Source: Caenorhabditis remanei (lineage: Eukaryota > Nematoda > Chromadorea > Rhabditida > Rhabditidae). Taken from it: DNA of 64,000 bases. The DNA lies in contig NC_071333.1 in NCBI RefSeq assembly GCF_010183535.1, positions 11,530,587 through 11,594,586 of the forward strand, read 5' to 3'. Each line of letters begins with the position of its first letter. Positions within the stretch are counted from its first letter, which is position 1. Under the pieces are notes generated by a model. That model made no database searches. It was given only the letters and a program-made list of their open reading frames with translations, and was not told the DNA's origin. Shown here piece after piece: positions 25,948 to 38,900 of this stretch. The translations under genes were made by a program, and so were the position numbers.

Positions 25948-28445
25948 TTAGGCACCTCCCAGGTACCATGGCTTCCATTTTGCAGTAGTTGCAGGTTGCG
26001 CCGGGTACAGTACGATTGGTTGGGTTGTTGCCGTAGTTTGAGCAGGTCGATAAGTAATTTTCACTGGTTGTGGAGGAATCATAGTCGTTTTTGGAGCAGT
26101 TGTAACCATTTCAGGTTGATACACAGCTGAAATTAAAATGTGGTTTTTGAATGACTTCTTTCTCGAAAAATCCTAATAAACCTTGTGAAGTAGGGTACAC
26201 CTCTGAAACTGGAGATATAGCAACGGCAGGTGTATTGTAACTCTGTATATCTGGGAATAGGTCCCTGTCATAACTGTTCTCCAGCAGTGCGGTAAGTTGG
26301 GAAGGTAGATTTGGTGGAATGAGACTCTTCAGAATGTCAATTACCTAAAAGAAAGTTTGTTATAGAGGTTTATGTTTATTTTTCTATTACCTTATGTCTA
26401 CGTGGCGTAGCCCCATACTCGGTTGTCGTGAACAGTGGGTGTTGCGTTGTGAAAACGAATTCTCCTGCAAAGAAATGTGTACTTTCAACACAACTCTTTT
26501 GTTAGCGGTTTTTTCTTATTCTTACCCGATGTAGTTTTTTGTTTCCAGTGCTCTTTGTTGTATTGCACTTTCTGCCCGTATCCACCTTTCTTCCAAATGT
26601 TCGACTTCTCTTGCATTTCTTCCTGATTTGGGTACAATGAGGAGGGAACATTGTTGGTCAAGTTTGCCGCAAAAGTTGGTCTTTGCGGCCGCATGTAAAC
26701 ATTTACTGGCTCAGGTAGGGCAATGTAAATGTTTTCGGCAGTAGATGGAGTTGCTGGAGAGGTCAGAACCATTGGATACTCTTGAATCTCTGTTTTTGAT
26801 TTTTGCATCTAAATTTATAGTATATAAAAACGATGGTATGAACACGAAACTAACTGGTTTGCGGTACTGAGTTTTGATTTTTCTCTCCTTCAAGTTTGAG
26901 AGTTTTGGTTTTTCAACCGTTGGTTCAGTGGTCGCAGTTGCTGAAAAAATTCATAAATTCCTGGCCCCAAACGCACTACTACCGTTTACAATAGTACACA
27001 CAACAGGATAGGATGGCTCAAATACAGTGGCTTGTAATTCTTGGAACACACCAGCAGCTTCAGCTCCACACTTTTCTGTAACTATATCAGTCTAATATTG
27101 CTCTTAAAATAAAACCCACGGTCTATATCTTTCAAAGTGCAAGTATTCTGTTCAGATATCCATGTTCGCATCATACAAATAAAATCAGATCCCCGTGAAT
27201 TGCATTCTTGTCTGGAAATCATATTTGATGAAACTGAAAATGTGGATAGAAGCTAACTTGCAAGATATCACTTGTTGTCCATATTCATTATCGTCTAACT
27301 GACATCCAGTACTTGCTGGTAAAGAAAGCACCCCGGATATACATTTCTGATGCTCGATGACCAACCTGAAAATGGAAAAACAGATTGATCTTGATGTTGA
27401 AAAGCTCATATTTATTTTATATCCCCTCTCAATCTTTACTTTTACCTAGATAGACACCAATTGAAAATAGCGGAAGACAATTTCACATTATTAAGTAAAC
27501 ACAATCCGAATACAGTGTGCTTATTTGAATTGACACCTCTCAAGTGCTTGCGTTCGCTGCATCTTCATTCCTTTCATGATGGTCATTTCCTGCCCCCTCA
27601 AAACTTTTCTAATGAAGTTGTTTTTGAGCGAGAAATGATGTCTGGCGCCGCACTAATTGGCGCCACAGCTAATTTCGGAAAACAGGTGTTAAGAACAAGC
27701 GCGAAAACTGTTGAGCAAACGTTGCCGAACGCAGGTTGTTCGTAATTCGCGGGTCACGTAAATGCTTAGACAACAAAAATAGAAAGAAACAAACAAGAGT
27801 GAAATAATGGTTTCAATGAACACAGAATTCAATTGAAGGTTTGCAGGATTAGTTCGGACTCCGAGAAAGTATTGTTTTAATACAAACTCTGAGCAACATG
27901 TACTCAATGGAATGACGTTTTCCTAGATAAACCAAAGGTCGGACCAAAAAAAATTTAGCAAAAGCTATGACTTCCTCAATGTTTATAAGCCAAATAATTT
28001 CACTCCGACAGAATTTCAAATCGGCTTACTTTTGTCTCTTCATACTGAACGGTGAACAAAGATACATGATTGTTTTGGAGACTTCACTCAATATTCTCTT
28101 CTGCTTATCGTCACCACATTCTCGAATTTTCTCTTGGAAACATGGAAGAGTAGAAGAATAGACTCTGAAATCCAACATCAGTAATATCCGAGCTACTCTA
28201 AAAACCACTAACTTGCAGGTGTGCAATAGTCTTGCTTCTGTACCAATGTTGAATATTAGGCTCAAAATATTCTTCTCTATGGGCACCCTCTGAGCTTTCA
28301 GTCTAAGCATGCATCCAAGAAATGAATGATCCGGGCAACGAGCATATGATGGTACAGCATCTAGAAACACTACTCTGATTTTAAAGATTTTGTGTTGTCA
28401 AAACTTACCGTTCAGAAAAAGTAAGATAAAGATTAACTTCAGCAT
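25948..28445 (-). CDS. Secreted cysteine-rich protein, DUF19/T20D4.11-like
   Basis: Eleven exons: 28445-28409, 28360-28213, 28164-28030, 27365-27258, 27211-27120, 27081-26983, 26940-26855, 26808-26526, 26464-26391, 26344-26182, 26126-25948; 467 residues, phases consistent. It starts with a signal peptide (MLKLIFILLFLNG), then about 200 residues with some 14 cysteines, among them LLHTC, LPCFQEKIREC, MYLCSP, GCQLD, ISCKQECNS and FICMMR. The spacing is typical of the nematode T20D4.11-like (DUF19) extracellular domain. The C-terminal half is Thr/Pro-rich (TTEPTVEKP, PATPST, TTAPKTTMIPP) and probably an O-glycosylated extended tail. No transmembrane segment follows, so the protein is probably secreted. 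The third intron (28029-27366) is unusually long at 664 bases and holds an opposite-strand frame discussed in the findings. The gene is convergent with the LAPTM-like gene, 620 bases between stops. Confidence 0.72.
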
Positions 28446-29909
28446 GTCGTGTAGATAAAATAAGAATTAAAAGTAAAAATTTCAAAAAAAAAGATCAGGA
28501 TCGGATTCAACAGTAGTGAGAGTTCTGATTTGACAAGGATAAATCAAAATGGGAAGTCTAGTCCCCCCGTATCTGTATCTACAGAACGTGCTCAACCTAC
28601 CGTCGGCCTGACACTTTCCAAATAAGCGCACGCCCTCCTTCTCACAAAGGTTGTTGTGCTCTCTCCCCCCGCCCCGCACTTTTTCGTGCGCATTTTGGTA
28701 GCAAACTTTCCATCATTCATCACATTTCTTTTCCACACTGGTCACTCTCGTTGTGCCCATAGCCGAGAAGCCCACTCAGGATTTGATCGCAATTTTAGAT
28801 TTCGAAGGGATTAATTGGAAATGATGTCTGGCGCTCTCCAGAGTTTGGAGTTGAGATTTGAAGATATGAACATGTTTGTCTTGTTTGGGAAGAGTGATTG
28901 AATGATACAGCTGTTTATCCATTGAAAATCTTGTTCGAGAATCGAAAGTTTAGTTGGAAAAAGGCTACCGACGACATTGTTCGTCAAAACTTGGAAAATG
29001 GTATCAATGAGGCAGGAAAACTCGCAAAAGAAAACATTTAAATGTTGAATCCAGTTAATTTATAATAAGTATCTTGTGATATATGACGTGGTGCACAAAT
29101 TTTTGAGATAAAAACAAAGTTCTTATTAGAAATGCTTTAGGAACAAGCATATGAATATTCATTTAAAAAACGTGGTTGGCAATATTCACTTATTTTGATG
29201 ATGGTTATAAACCTTATTCAGTTTTCTTGGCTATCTGGTGCTATTTTTGATTTCCTGACAACTTCCGAATGACTGCTGCCTAAAAGTTCTTCTGGACAAT
29301 CTTGAAGGAGAAGTTGTTGATTTTCAGGTAGATGTTCCCATTTCTTTACTGTTGTTGATTAATTTGTACTGTTATGAACTTCTGAACACTAGACTTTGAG
29401 TTTTTGATCCCAATTATTATGTTCGTGTGCTCCGATTTTTGTTTATGATGTTTTCAACCGATTCCAGGTAGAAGGAGTTTCCAATACCACATTAAAAGAA
29501 AAAGTAACACGCATTTACATGCGTAACTTAACGTGATCCAAGAGGTTCCAACATTCTTGTTCTGCGGTTACCTTATTGATCTTACACATCTCATTTTTCC
29601 ACATTTTTCGTTTCAAGACGGAAATTTTTGCTTCCATTTCTCAATTTTCCACCATTCGCTCAAAACAAGAGAGGATGGGTGACGTGTCAGTAAGAAGAAA
29701 GAAAAATTATATGGGAACGAAAGCAGTGCATGAAAAAGAAAAAAGGGCGTTTCGGTCATGGTGACGAAGAAAAATGAATCGAACGTGTTTATTAAGCAAG
29801 GCTCGACAACATTCGGACGACTACTGTGCTGCATGCATTGATTTTTGTTTATATTCGTTTCCGTTTCGTTGCAAATTTCTATCAAAAGTGCATTTGTATA
29901 TATTTTCAG
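28446..29909. other. Intergenic region with a possible gene fragment
   Basis: 1.5 kb between two divergent genes. Around 28819-28897 an ATGATGTCTGGCGC start opens a 26-codon frame. In another frame, 28900-29041 encodes LFENRKFSWKKATDDIVRQ and then NLENGINEAGKLAKENI before a stop, with better codon use than its surroundings. These may be remnants of a small gene. The rest is AT-rich with no feature I can support. Confidence 0.3.
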
Positions 29910-31383
29910 ATGAAGTTCAAGGTTCTCACCTTCTTCTTCTTCTACTTGGTAAGTTATGTAACCGTACCATCAGATAGTGTCTATCGAATACTTCTCTCTC
30001 TCTTCTTGAATAACGGATGAAAATTTGAAATAGTTAGGCCTCCTACTGTATCCATCTCAACAGAAATGCTCTGCCCGAAGCAGAGGGTATACTTTGAAGA
30101 ATAATCATTATTTGAAAGTAAATCACAACATTGACTATGTATATCTTTTAGACTTTTAGTCCCAGAAAATCATGAATTTTGAGACGGACTTGTATAACAT
30201 CCAACCATGGATAGTGGGCTGTTTTGTTATTCTGTAATAACTCACTGTCGTGCCATTGTTCTAAAATCAAGACAGACTGAATTATTATAGTACAAAGGTG
30301 CAATGGTTTTTATGTATAAAACACCCACATTTATAAAAGCTTCACTTTTGAAAAACAGTGGTACCCTGAGTACAGAGTCATTAATCTTCAAATTCAAAAA
30401 GACAATGATTCGTTTGTCAATACTACCAGCTTTCTTTGGAATTCATTGATTTATTTAACAGTAATCAAAGGTATCTGATTAGTACAGTGGTTTTCTTCTA
30501 GTTTGAAATCATGAAAGTTATGTAAATTAAGTTTTACAGTAATACTAATTTTCATGTTACAGTTCTTTCTCGGTGACGTATTGAATTTCTGTTTTCAAAG
30601 GACAACTTCAGGTTTGCATTTTAATGATTGTTTATCAGATACCTCTCATATAAACTTGAAAAAAAACGGAACTTCTGGTTGTATGCTCATTTTTGACTTT
30701 AACAGCTTCCTCTTACAAAAAGCTGATATTTCTTCATATTTTTCTTTTATTTCTTCCCAATTTGGTGACAAATGCCGAACCAACTCCAAACTCCACATTG
30801 ATTTGTCAATTTCAAGAACATCCCTGAGCAGACGATAGGCTTTTCCAATATCATCAATGTTCTTTCAGTTCCTTGCTCGCCCGGATGCTAACAACAAAAC
30901 GGTGGTCATCGTCGGAACTTTTGTCGTTCTCAAACTCCAGTCAGTCACAATTCATCGCCCGTATCACATTATCTGATTTCAGGAAACTAATCTTCATGAC
31001 CGTCAAAACTCGCAACTGTCGTGCTAACGATAATTACGTCGTCGCTCCTGGAAACGCTCTGGCTGAAACCACAGCTCAGGCTTTCCGTTGTTTTGCTTTT
31101 GTCGTCGAGTTCTTCTTCATCGTCCTTGTAAGTTGGAATGATTACTACTCTGATTACTTATACTTGCATATCATGAACAAATTCCAGTACTCCCGCGTAA
31201 TCGCCTACATGTGTGAGACACCAGCCAGCCGAAACATTGTTTCTGCATACACCGTAGTGTAAGAAAACAAATACTTGGTGTGAAAATAATAATATTTATC
31301 ACATTTTCAGTTTTCTCATCATTCATGCCTGGGAACATCTTCTCGCTGGAATCAACGCAAACCGCGCAACTAACAATCTGTGA
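29910..31383 (+). CDS. Small multi-TM membrane protein, possibly MAPEG-like
   Basis: Five exons: 29910-29948, 30869-30939, 30983-31127, 31188-31258, 31311-31383; 132 residues, phases consistent, first exon directly after TTTTCAG. Four hydrophobic segments are visible: KVLTFFFFYLFLA, TVVIVGTFVVLKLQKLIFM, FAFVVEFFFIVLYSRVIAY and SAYTVVFLIIHAWEHLLAG. A polar loop (KTRNCRANDNYVVAPGNAL) lies between TM2 and TM3. The size and four-helix layout resemble MAPEG (microsomal glutathione transferase) proteins, but I do not see the family's catalytic signature, so that comparison is only structural. The exon sequence is richer in C-ending codons than the surrounding DNA, which supports a real and fairly well expressed gene. 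The 920-base first intron holds nothing I recognise. It is one gene upstream of lnp-1. Confidence 0.7.
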
Positions 31384-31735
31384 ATTTTTCACACGGTTTC
31401 AATGATTTCTTACATTTCTTTTTTTTTAATCCATTGTATTTCATGAAAAATATGATGCATCCCCTTAAAAATTTTTGTATTCTCTCGACTCTCGCCTGTA
31501 TTCCTTATCCTCTCCCAACAATCTCCTCTTTCCTCCGTTCCCCCTCCTTGAGAACCATATTATACAAATGCCCTTGTGTGCACAGCAAACGCGCACTCTG
31601 TCTCTCTTTTGCGTCAGTAGTCTCCTTGCGCTTTTTTTGATTTTTGAATTAATTTGGCATAATTTCTCATTTTGATTAGAGTTTTGTAGTTGTTTCCTGC
31701 ATTTTTGCAATTTTTCGTATAAAAACTTTGATTAA

Positions 31736-31741
31736 AATAAA
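31736..31741 (+). terminator. Poly(A) signal of small membrane protein gene
   Basis: AATAAA about 350 bases after the stop codon, in AT-rich sequence. Confidence 0.5.
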
Positions 31742-32252
31742 AATCTGTTCATATTTGTAAAGAAACCGTGACATACAACGTGTTTTGTAGGTAGAATTGG
31801 TAGGAAAACGCACGTCACCCACATTGTTTTATCTATTGTTTTACGATACTGCAGGCGTTCAAGTAAACACGTGTCCCTTCAATAGATACTCACTTTGTTT
31901 TCATTTCTTCTCAAAAGTTTTCTCTTTTTACTTTTGTTACACTAACAAAAACCCACGCGAGTCGTTTTTTTTTCTGCAACAGCATGTCAGTTAGAAATCA
32001 ATTGAGAGACACTTTTGTTGCTCTTCTTTCTTCCCATCAAAGTTTTTAGAGCTGCTTTGAGAAAAATGGTGAGTGACGTGTGAACGTGTAATTAGTGAAA
32101 ATCAAGATTAGGAAGACCTTGCTTTCATTTTTTCCTTTTGACACATGCGAATTTTGTAGGAGGTACAATCCGACGGCATTATCATTTTTATTTAAAATCC
32201 GCTTCGTATTCCACTCATTCAATGTATGTATTATTAATAATTACTGTTTCAG

Positions 32253-34269
32253 ATGGGAAACCTAATTTCACGCAACAAATCACCGGCCACAGAGCTCGAG
32301 CGTGTCGCTCTCTCTATTGATGAGCTGAAACGGAGACTTCAAAACATATCTGCAGTGAGTATTCCTTTGTCAACACTCTCAATCTAATTAAATCATTACA
32401 GAGCAACTCAACCACCCTCTACTACTACTACATGAGCGTTATCATCGTTTTGAGCATTGCGATGGCGCACACCTGGCTCAGATTCGAGGATCCAACAAAG
32501 ACTTATGTGGCATGTGCTTTGGCCTTTGGAGCAGCAGTGATTGTTCTTGCCGGACGATACGTTATCAATTGTTTCTTCTCGTGGCGTACAAACCGAACCA
32601 CTCAAAAACTCGAAAACGCCATCTCACAGAAAACAACTTTGTTGGATTTGGTTAAAGAGACTCTCAAGTTCAAGGTATGTATTTTGAATCAGCTAAGTTT
32701 CAGAAAACGATAATTCCATAAAAATGTAGCATTTGAAACTTCTACGTATTCCGTTTGGAAATTTCCGCTTGTTATATCAAGAGTGATATTGACTTTCATA
32801 TCAAATGATCAAAACCACTCTTTATAAAATTGAGGAGACATTTCAAACTAGTGATATCCGTAGAAAGTGCCGAGCTGATAGGTGAGATATTGGGGGATTA
32901 CTTGCCCGAGTATCCTAATTCGGCCAATTATAATTTTTGATTCGCATCGATGAATAAAATGAAAAGTCACCCGGATCACAATTTCTGTAAGGTTCATATT
33001 GAAAAATGAAAGATAATAGCAGTAGAACAGGAAAAATTTGGTTAGATGCCCTGTTTCTAGGAAGAATTCATATCATTGTCTGCAAACTCTAATGACAGTA
33101 ATCAAACTCATAAAAATATCATCTCACCAAAATTCTAAACGCTTAGTCTCAACGCGCTCATAAAAGTTTACTCTGTTATGTTCGAAAAAACAAAATTTTC
33201 AAATCTTTCAGGAAGCCAAAGAAATTTTGGATCGCTACGAGAAGAGTGAACTAGAGAACACAACGGATCAAGCCAGGCTTATTCGTCAACCACCAAGTCC
33301 ACAGAAGAGACAAATAATCGATAACGCTACTCCGGGAACTCCAAAACAGGATCAGAAGAAAGTTGAAACTCCAACTACACAACCAGCAAGACCTGGCACT
33401 GCAATGAACACGGTGAGTGAATTTCCGAATTTGAGTTCGGTGTATATTTTTCCTACACCCCTTCCAACTAAATTTCTAGATTTCATAGAAAATTCTATAT
33501 TTACAACACTTGAAACATTTGCACATATGATTGATGAAAGTGTATCATTTGAGCGTCTAAAAATACGCAAACTTTGCAAGATTTTTTGTTGAGAATCTTT
33601 CAAGTAGTCTCGAAGACTTGCATAGTGCCTTTCGAGGAAATGTAGTATACAATTGCATTAAAGATCTTTCAATTTCAGATGAACATGACTCCATTCCACC
33701 AACGCAATCCCAACGCAGCTCCAATTCGTCCCTACCTCCGACAAACAACAGCACTCGACAGAGTTCTCGACTATTTCATGTCGGATGGACCCAACTGCAG
33801 GTCAGTTGACTCTCGTGATTCATAAAATCTATTTTCGTTCTTTCATCGTCATGACGATGTGTTCTAATGACTCTCATTTTTCAGAAACGCTTTGATCTGC
33901 TCCATTTGTCATACACATAATGGTATGTCAGTGCCAGCGGAATACCCATATATCTCCTTCCGTTGCTTCGAATGTGGGCACTTGAATCCGGCCAAGAAAA
34001 TGGGGTAAGGATTATTTCTCGAGATGCCTATAAATAGTTTTTCGGTTTTCAGACCACAAATCCCTCTGACACGTCCACCGATGGGTCCAAAAGGTATCCA
34101 ACACAATGGAAGAGTGGGTCCAGGTCCTCAAGTCCCTTCTGGTAGTGATTCTGAGTTGCTGGAGCAACAGAAGCCGTCAACTGACTTGACTCCTTCTGCA
34201 AGTCAAAATGGATCTGACTCGGAGACCGAAAAGAACAATGGGAACAAAATTCCTGCTGAACAAACTTAA
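32253..34269 (+). CDS. lnp-1: Lunapark, ER three-way-junction protein
   Basis: Six exons: 32253-32354, 32402-32674, 33212-33412, 33679-33800, 33885-34004, 34053-34269; 344 residues. The chosen start, directly after TTTCAG, gives MGNLISRNK, an N-myristoylation signal as known for lunapark. Two hydrophobic segments (YYYYMSVIIVLSIAMAH and AALAFGAAVIVLAGRYV-like, residues about 40-85) form the ER hairpin, followed by a charged coiled-coil region. The conserved C4 zinc ribbon is ICSICHTHNG...FRCFECGHLNPAKK (exon 5), after FMSDGPNCRNAL. A disordered Ser/Pro/Gln-rich tail ends the protein. Lunapark stabilises three-way junctions of the tubular ER in opposition to atlastin and reticulon activity, and in worms it affects synaptic protein distribution. 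An upstream ATG immediately before a GTGAG donor near 32063 could mark a 5' exon, but it is not needed for the protein. Confidence 0.95.
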
Positions 34270-34664
34270 TTGTATGTCATGTAATAGACTTTTCTAGTAT
34301 ATATATTTATATATAGTACATTCATTTGTCGGGTCACATTTTCATATACTCGCATTATTTATTTATTCGACGTTTCTTGATTAATCATTGTCTTTTCTAT
34401 AGGGTTGCAAATTTCGTGTCAGCCATGGGTTTCGACTCGCTTTCGACACGTATTAGTACTTCTAACCGCACGTTCTATGCATTTTCACTATTATTTAATT
34501 ATTTCTATCTGTGAGTAACTCTTTCCTTCTCATATAGTGCCCTCTCAATCGTCTGGTATTTTTTACTTTCGTTGTGAATATTATTTTAGAATTCTATGTG
34601 ACCTTGCCAGATTCGAAGTTATTCTCTTCCAATGAACTCTCTTAATTTCTTGATTCCGGCGTTG

Positions 34665-34670
34665 AATAAA
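34665..34670 (+). terminator. Poly(A) signal of lnp-1
   Basis: AATAAA roughly 400 bases beyond the lnp-1 stop. The lnp-1 and flp-12 3' ends converge here. Confidence 0.6.
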
Positions 34671-34716
34671 TCAAGTCACCTCTAAAAAAATAAGAAAGCA
34701 GAATAACAATTGAAGT

Positions 34717-34722
34717 TTTATT
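34717..34722 (-). terminator. Poly(A) signal of flp-12
   Basis: AATAAA on the minus strand, about 120 bases after the flp-12 stop codon, only some 50 bases from the lnp-1 signal on the other strand. Confidence 0.6.
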
Positions 34723-34840
34723 ATTATCGGCTGCTATCACAATTCATTACGAAATTGACATAGAGGAAAGATAGAGTAACATTTGTGACAATCAGGTTAG
34801 AGATCTTCATTGAAAGGAATTGTGGTAGGTGACAAATGCT

Positions 34841-35830
34841 CTATTTCCGTCCGAATCGAATGAATTCAAACTTGTTGCGCCGTTTCTCCGCCATTTTGAG
34901 TTGTTGGCTCCCCTCCTGCAATGCTTCCAACTCAGCGAGAGCGTTCAGTAACTGGCTGCTAATCTGTAAAATTAGTGTAATTGATTGCTCTTTTCATGGT
35001 AAATAGTCTACCTTGTTCAAGCTCTCGTGGCTGACGTCTCCGTCGTACATAGCGGCTGGAAGTACTTCCGGCGATCCTTTGGCTGAAAACAAGTGAATAT
35101 GAAAGATACCATCAATAGGAGGCAATGTTCCCTTCTGGCCCATCAGATTCGAGTTACTGAAACGTAATGGGCCACTAATATTTGTCGTAGTTGCTTCGGA
35201 TTGTTGTTATTCAAATGAGAGTAAAACACACTTATTCTCAGAGATTCATAACCAGAAGAGCCTCTAATGTTTTTTTAGATAGACACCCGTTTGTGGCTAC
35301 TAGGAGAACAAGTTGAACGTGCAATACAGGGAACATAATCTTCGTGTAATTATGCATTCTTAATCTTGCATGATGAATAGTTATGACTAAGTGATTAATG
35401 GAATTAGGCATGTATTCTGGAGTCAGAGTAAAAAAACACTCCGTTGAAGTAACTACTCTGTTAAGATCCGTTAATTATTTGGAGGTAAAGAGAAGCATTC
35501 TGGCAGGAAGTTTTTAGCAAACTTGTTGTTCAGAATGACTCACTAGATTCAGATTCTATTGTGTGTTTTTAGTCTAATAGGTTGTAAAAAATCGGATATA
35601 TTTGTTTTTGACAGGTTGCTCCCACTCATGCTTTTCATAGGGCCCTACTCAAAGAATTCTTGTTTTCAGAAATTCAGAATAAGGAATTCTTTTTCATTAA
35701 GATCTATAGTCGGACCAGTCTAGATACTATTAGTCTTTACTACTAGTAGTATTGGGAGACACATACCTTTTTGGGCAACAGATGTTGCGATGAGGCAGAG
35801 CAACAGGGCGATAGCGAATTGGACATTCAT
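34841..35830 (-). CDS. flp-12: FMRFamide-like neuropeptide precursor FLP-12
   Basis: Three exons: 35830-35767, 35082-35012, 34963-34841; 85 residues. The N-terminal signal peptide is MNVQFAIALLLCLIATSVA. A single neuropeptide near the C-terminus reads KRRNKFEFIRFGRK: dibasic cleavage, the peptide RNKFEFIRF, an amidation glycine, then a basic residue and the stop. That peptide is the known product of C. elegans flp-12, which in C. elegans is expressed in a small set of neurons including head interneurons and SDQ/BAG-class cells. The intervening pro-region (LLNALAELEALQEG) is helical spacer. The precursor encodes one peptide copy only. The 684-base first intron is long for such a small gene and could contain enhancers. 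Confidence 0.97.
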
Positions 35831-35904
35831 GTTTACCGAAAGTTCAGCTTGTGCGGCGAAAATATTATGCCGATCTGAATCTGGCGAGCTGGGAAGACAT
35901 CCAA

Positions 35905-35920
35905 GTGGGCGTGGCCGCGC
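35905..35920 (-). promoter_or_regulatory. GC-box/KLF-like element upstream of flp-12
   Basis: A GC-rich stretch containing GGGCGTGGC lies 75-90 bases upstream of the flp-12 ATG, in otherwise AT-rich DNA. It matches the general Sp1/KLF site pattern. Function is inferred from position only. Confidence 0.35.
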
Positions 35921-35930
35921 GACGGACCTC

Positions 35931-38900
35931 CCCTTTTTTGAGAAGAAATTATGGTGGTTGAAGTTGAGCTCTCTCAATGTCACCAAGACATCAAGAAAAA
36001 AGAAAAAAGAGAAAGGGGCAGAAAAAGTGAAATCATGTGTCTTTTCGGGAGAAGATTGATGGTAGACAATGGTACAAAATTGGGCATCCTCTTCAATACA
36101 TCCGAAGAACTCGTCATCGCTTCCCGCCGGCGGAGTCGTCTTCTACTTTTTTCTCTGTTTGATTGTAGAGGGATATTGAAATCCGGAAGGCGACATCGAG
36201 AAAAGTGATGTTGGTGTAACACGCACAAAAGGCGCAAATTGGAAGCAACCCTCCCCGACAGTGGGGGTCCCTCTTTCTATTCACAATACAAAAAATAGAA
36301 GACACTTTTGAAATTCCGTACAAAACATGTCGGAAAATATTCTAGAAATGAAAAAGCCGGAACCATGACGAATTTTGAAACTGAAGCGGAATTCATCCAA
36401 GGGGAGGTCGATTTCAAATTCTCAGATTCCACAATTAGGTCTATTCAGAACTACAAATAGTCTTTGTCCAATTCAAAGATGAAAATTTCATAGTACAACT
36501 ACTTCGTAGAACTGTCTAGTTTCGAAATACACGAGAATATTGAAAGTTTGTTATTCATTAGAACTTTGGAACCGCATCCAGAATAAACTTATACAAAACA
36601 TTCCCATATGTCTATGTCTGCCAGAAAAGTAATAAGTTCGGAACATAAAAACCATTCAAAAAAAGTTTTCATTTCTTAGACTGCTCATCCGACTTGATTA
36701 AAAACAAGATAGTTATTTCAACAGATAAGAATCAAAGTTTAACTACTGGTGTTTGGGGTTTTCGAGAAGAAAACATCGCCCTATTATGGGTGGTTTTAGT
36801 TGGGGCAAGATTTATTGTTCTTATTTTGACATAAAAATCTGAAGGGATTCTTGTCATCGTGAGGTTTTCAAAACAATAATATACATACACTCCTGGAACA
36901 GTGCTTTTGTTGAGGATAATTTCAATGTGATGATCACAATTTTATTTCACCTTATAAAGTGTATTCCAAAATAATTCGCATCATATAATCAAATTATAGT
37001 ATTTACACTAAAGCTGTTGTTTATTGACTTCTCATTCCGTTTGGGCTTCTAAGAGTTTAGAACGGACAGCAATATTTTTATAACAAGAAAAATGTTGGTT
37101 CATATGTTTAGCCAGTGTATGGAAGGGTAATCGCAAGTTATTACCATCTTGAGGATTTCAGATTACTGCGATGCAGAAATCAAGGAGAAAAGGTTGTACA
37201 GGGGTGTGTCTGATCATTTTGTGAAAAACATCCATACTTAGAAATCGAAATAATTCTTCCATTGTTTCTTACTCTGTTATATAGCCTGCTTTGACATAAA
37301 CCGTTATGGAACTTTTTAATTGGGATCTATGTTTCTGGGATACTATACTCCGATAAGTTACTACCTATATTTGATTTTTTGATTCTTGTAAGAAGAAATA
37401 TTTATTTATAGATACCTTTTTGAATGTCAAACCCATTTCAAATCAAAAACATCATTTAGTTGTGGATTTGTATCAAATGACGTTCTGAAAAATCATCTCA
37501 AAATGTTGAATCTTGTCAATTGCTGTACGAAATATTCATTCTGACATTTCTATTTTAGTGTACATGAATACTCCGATAGTACTATCCTTCTTGGACAAAA
37601 GTGGGACAAAAAAAGATGGGGGTGGTTTTCGATTCCATTGAAAAAACGTCACTGAAACGAGCCAACAGGGAGTGATGCTTCAGAAGAAAAAGTATCATTA
37701 CGAATGTAGTTCCTACTCGTTATGTCTTTTTACACTTTTCAATGTGCAATCCGAATGTGAATTCAAATGGAAAACATCAGAGATTTTAAGAGAGTTTGAA
37801 CTGAAAAACAAAGACAGAATGGGTGGTTTCAATGCATCTGACATCATGATAGATTCCGGGAAGAATGTGATTTGGTAGGCAAGGAATGTTGAAAAACATT
37901 CAGATTGAAACGGATACTTTGAATATTTGGATTCTCCTTTGTGGAATTTTCAAGCCAGGGAACTATACAGTGACGCATTGAGGTCATATCGGGATAGCAA
38001 TGAATACTAACTGAACAACAGTTATTAGAATATGAAGAAAAACAAACTATCTTTTTATTCGGATAAAAACTTATTGATGGCAAAATCAAATGTTAAAACA
38101 GATTCTTCATGACTGTCTTGTTTATTTCACATTTCACACATTGTAGTCACCGTGAAAACGTTTTCCATTATGCATTTTGTGGCAATATTAATCCGAATAT
38201 ATTTCTCTGTGTCTACCTTTTAGCTATAATGAACAGATTTTTGCATTTACACGAAAATAGTGATTTTGTGTGTCGTCGTTCCCACGACAATTCAGAATTC
38301 AGAAGAGGCATGTGTGGTTTTCCTTCCATTACTCATTTTCTCATTCTATTAAATATTTATGGTTTATATCAGATTCTCTACAACTGTTTTCTTATTTGTT
38401 TTGATTAAACAAGCAGAAACAGAGAGTTGATTGATTCAATGAAAACAACTATTTTTCTTAACTTGAAGCAGGTGAATATCGTATCTCGGAATAGCACATT
38501 GTGTGTTATCATTGTTTTGTTCTGGTCGGTTTCTGATTATTTTATTCTTCACGTGTTTTTTATTTATCGAAAAGTAACACTGTTAAACTTAAACATCTTT
38601 CTTGCCGTCTAAGATGTTTCTAAAACTTTTTATTGTAACAGAGATCCCTTTTCTTTTTATCTTTTGTATTGAAATTTTTTTTAAATTGACAAGAATCCCT
38701 GCTTAGTAATTAGTAATATCACCTTTTGCTCTGCTTATATCTATTCATAACTCAAATCCCTTCCCTCCTCCCTTTCTTCAACTTCTCATTACATCGAAGC
38801 GAAGCGTAATCCGATGTCGTTGTCTCCAATGTCGGTGTGGACTCTTGTTCTCGCTATGTATTAACACTCTGTTTCTTTTCAAAAGTCTATCTTCACTCTG

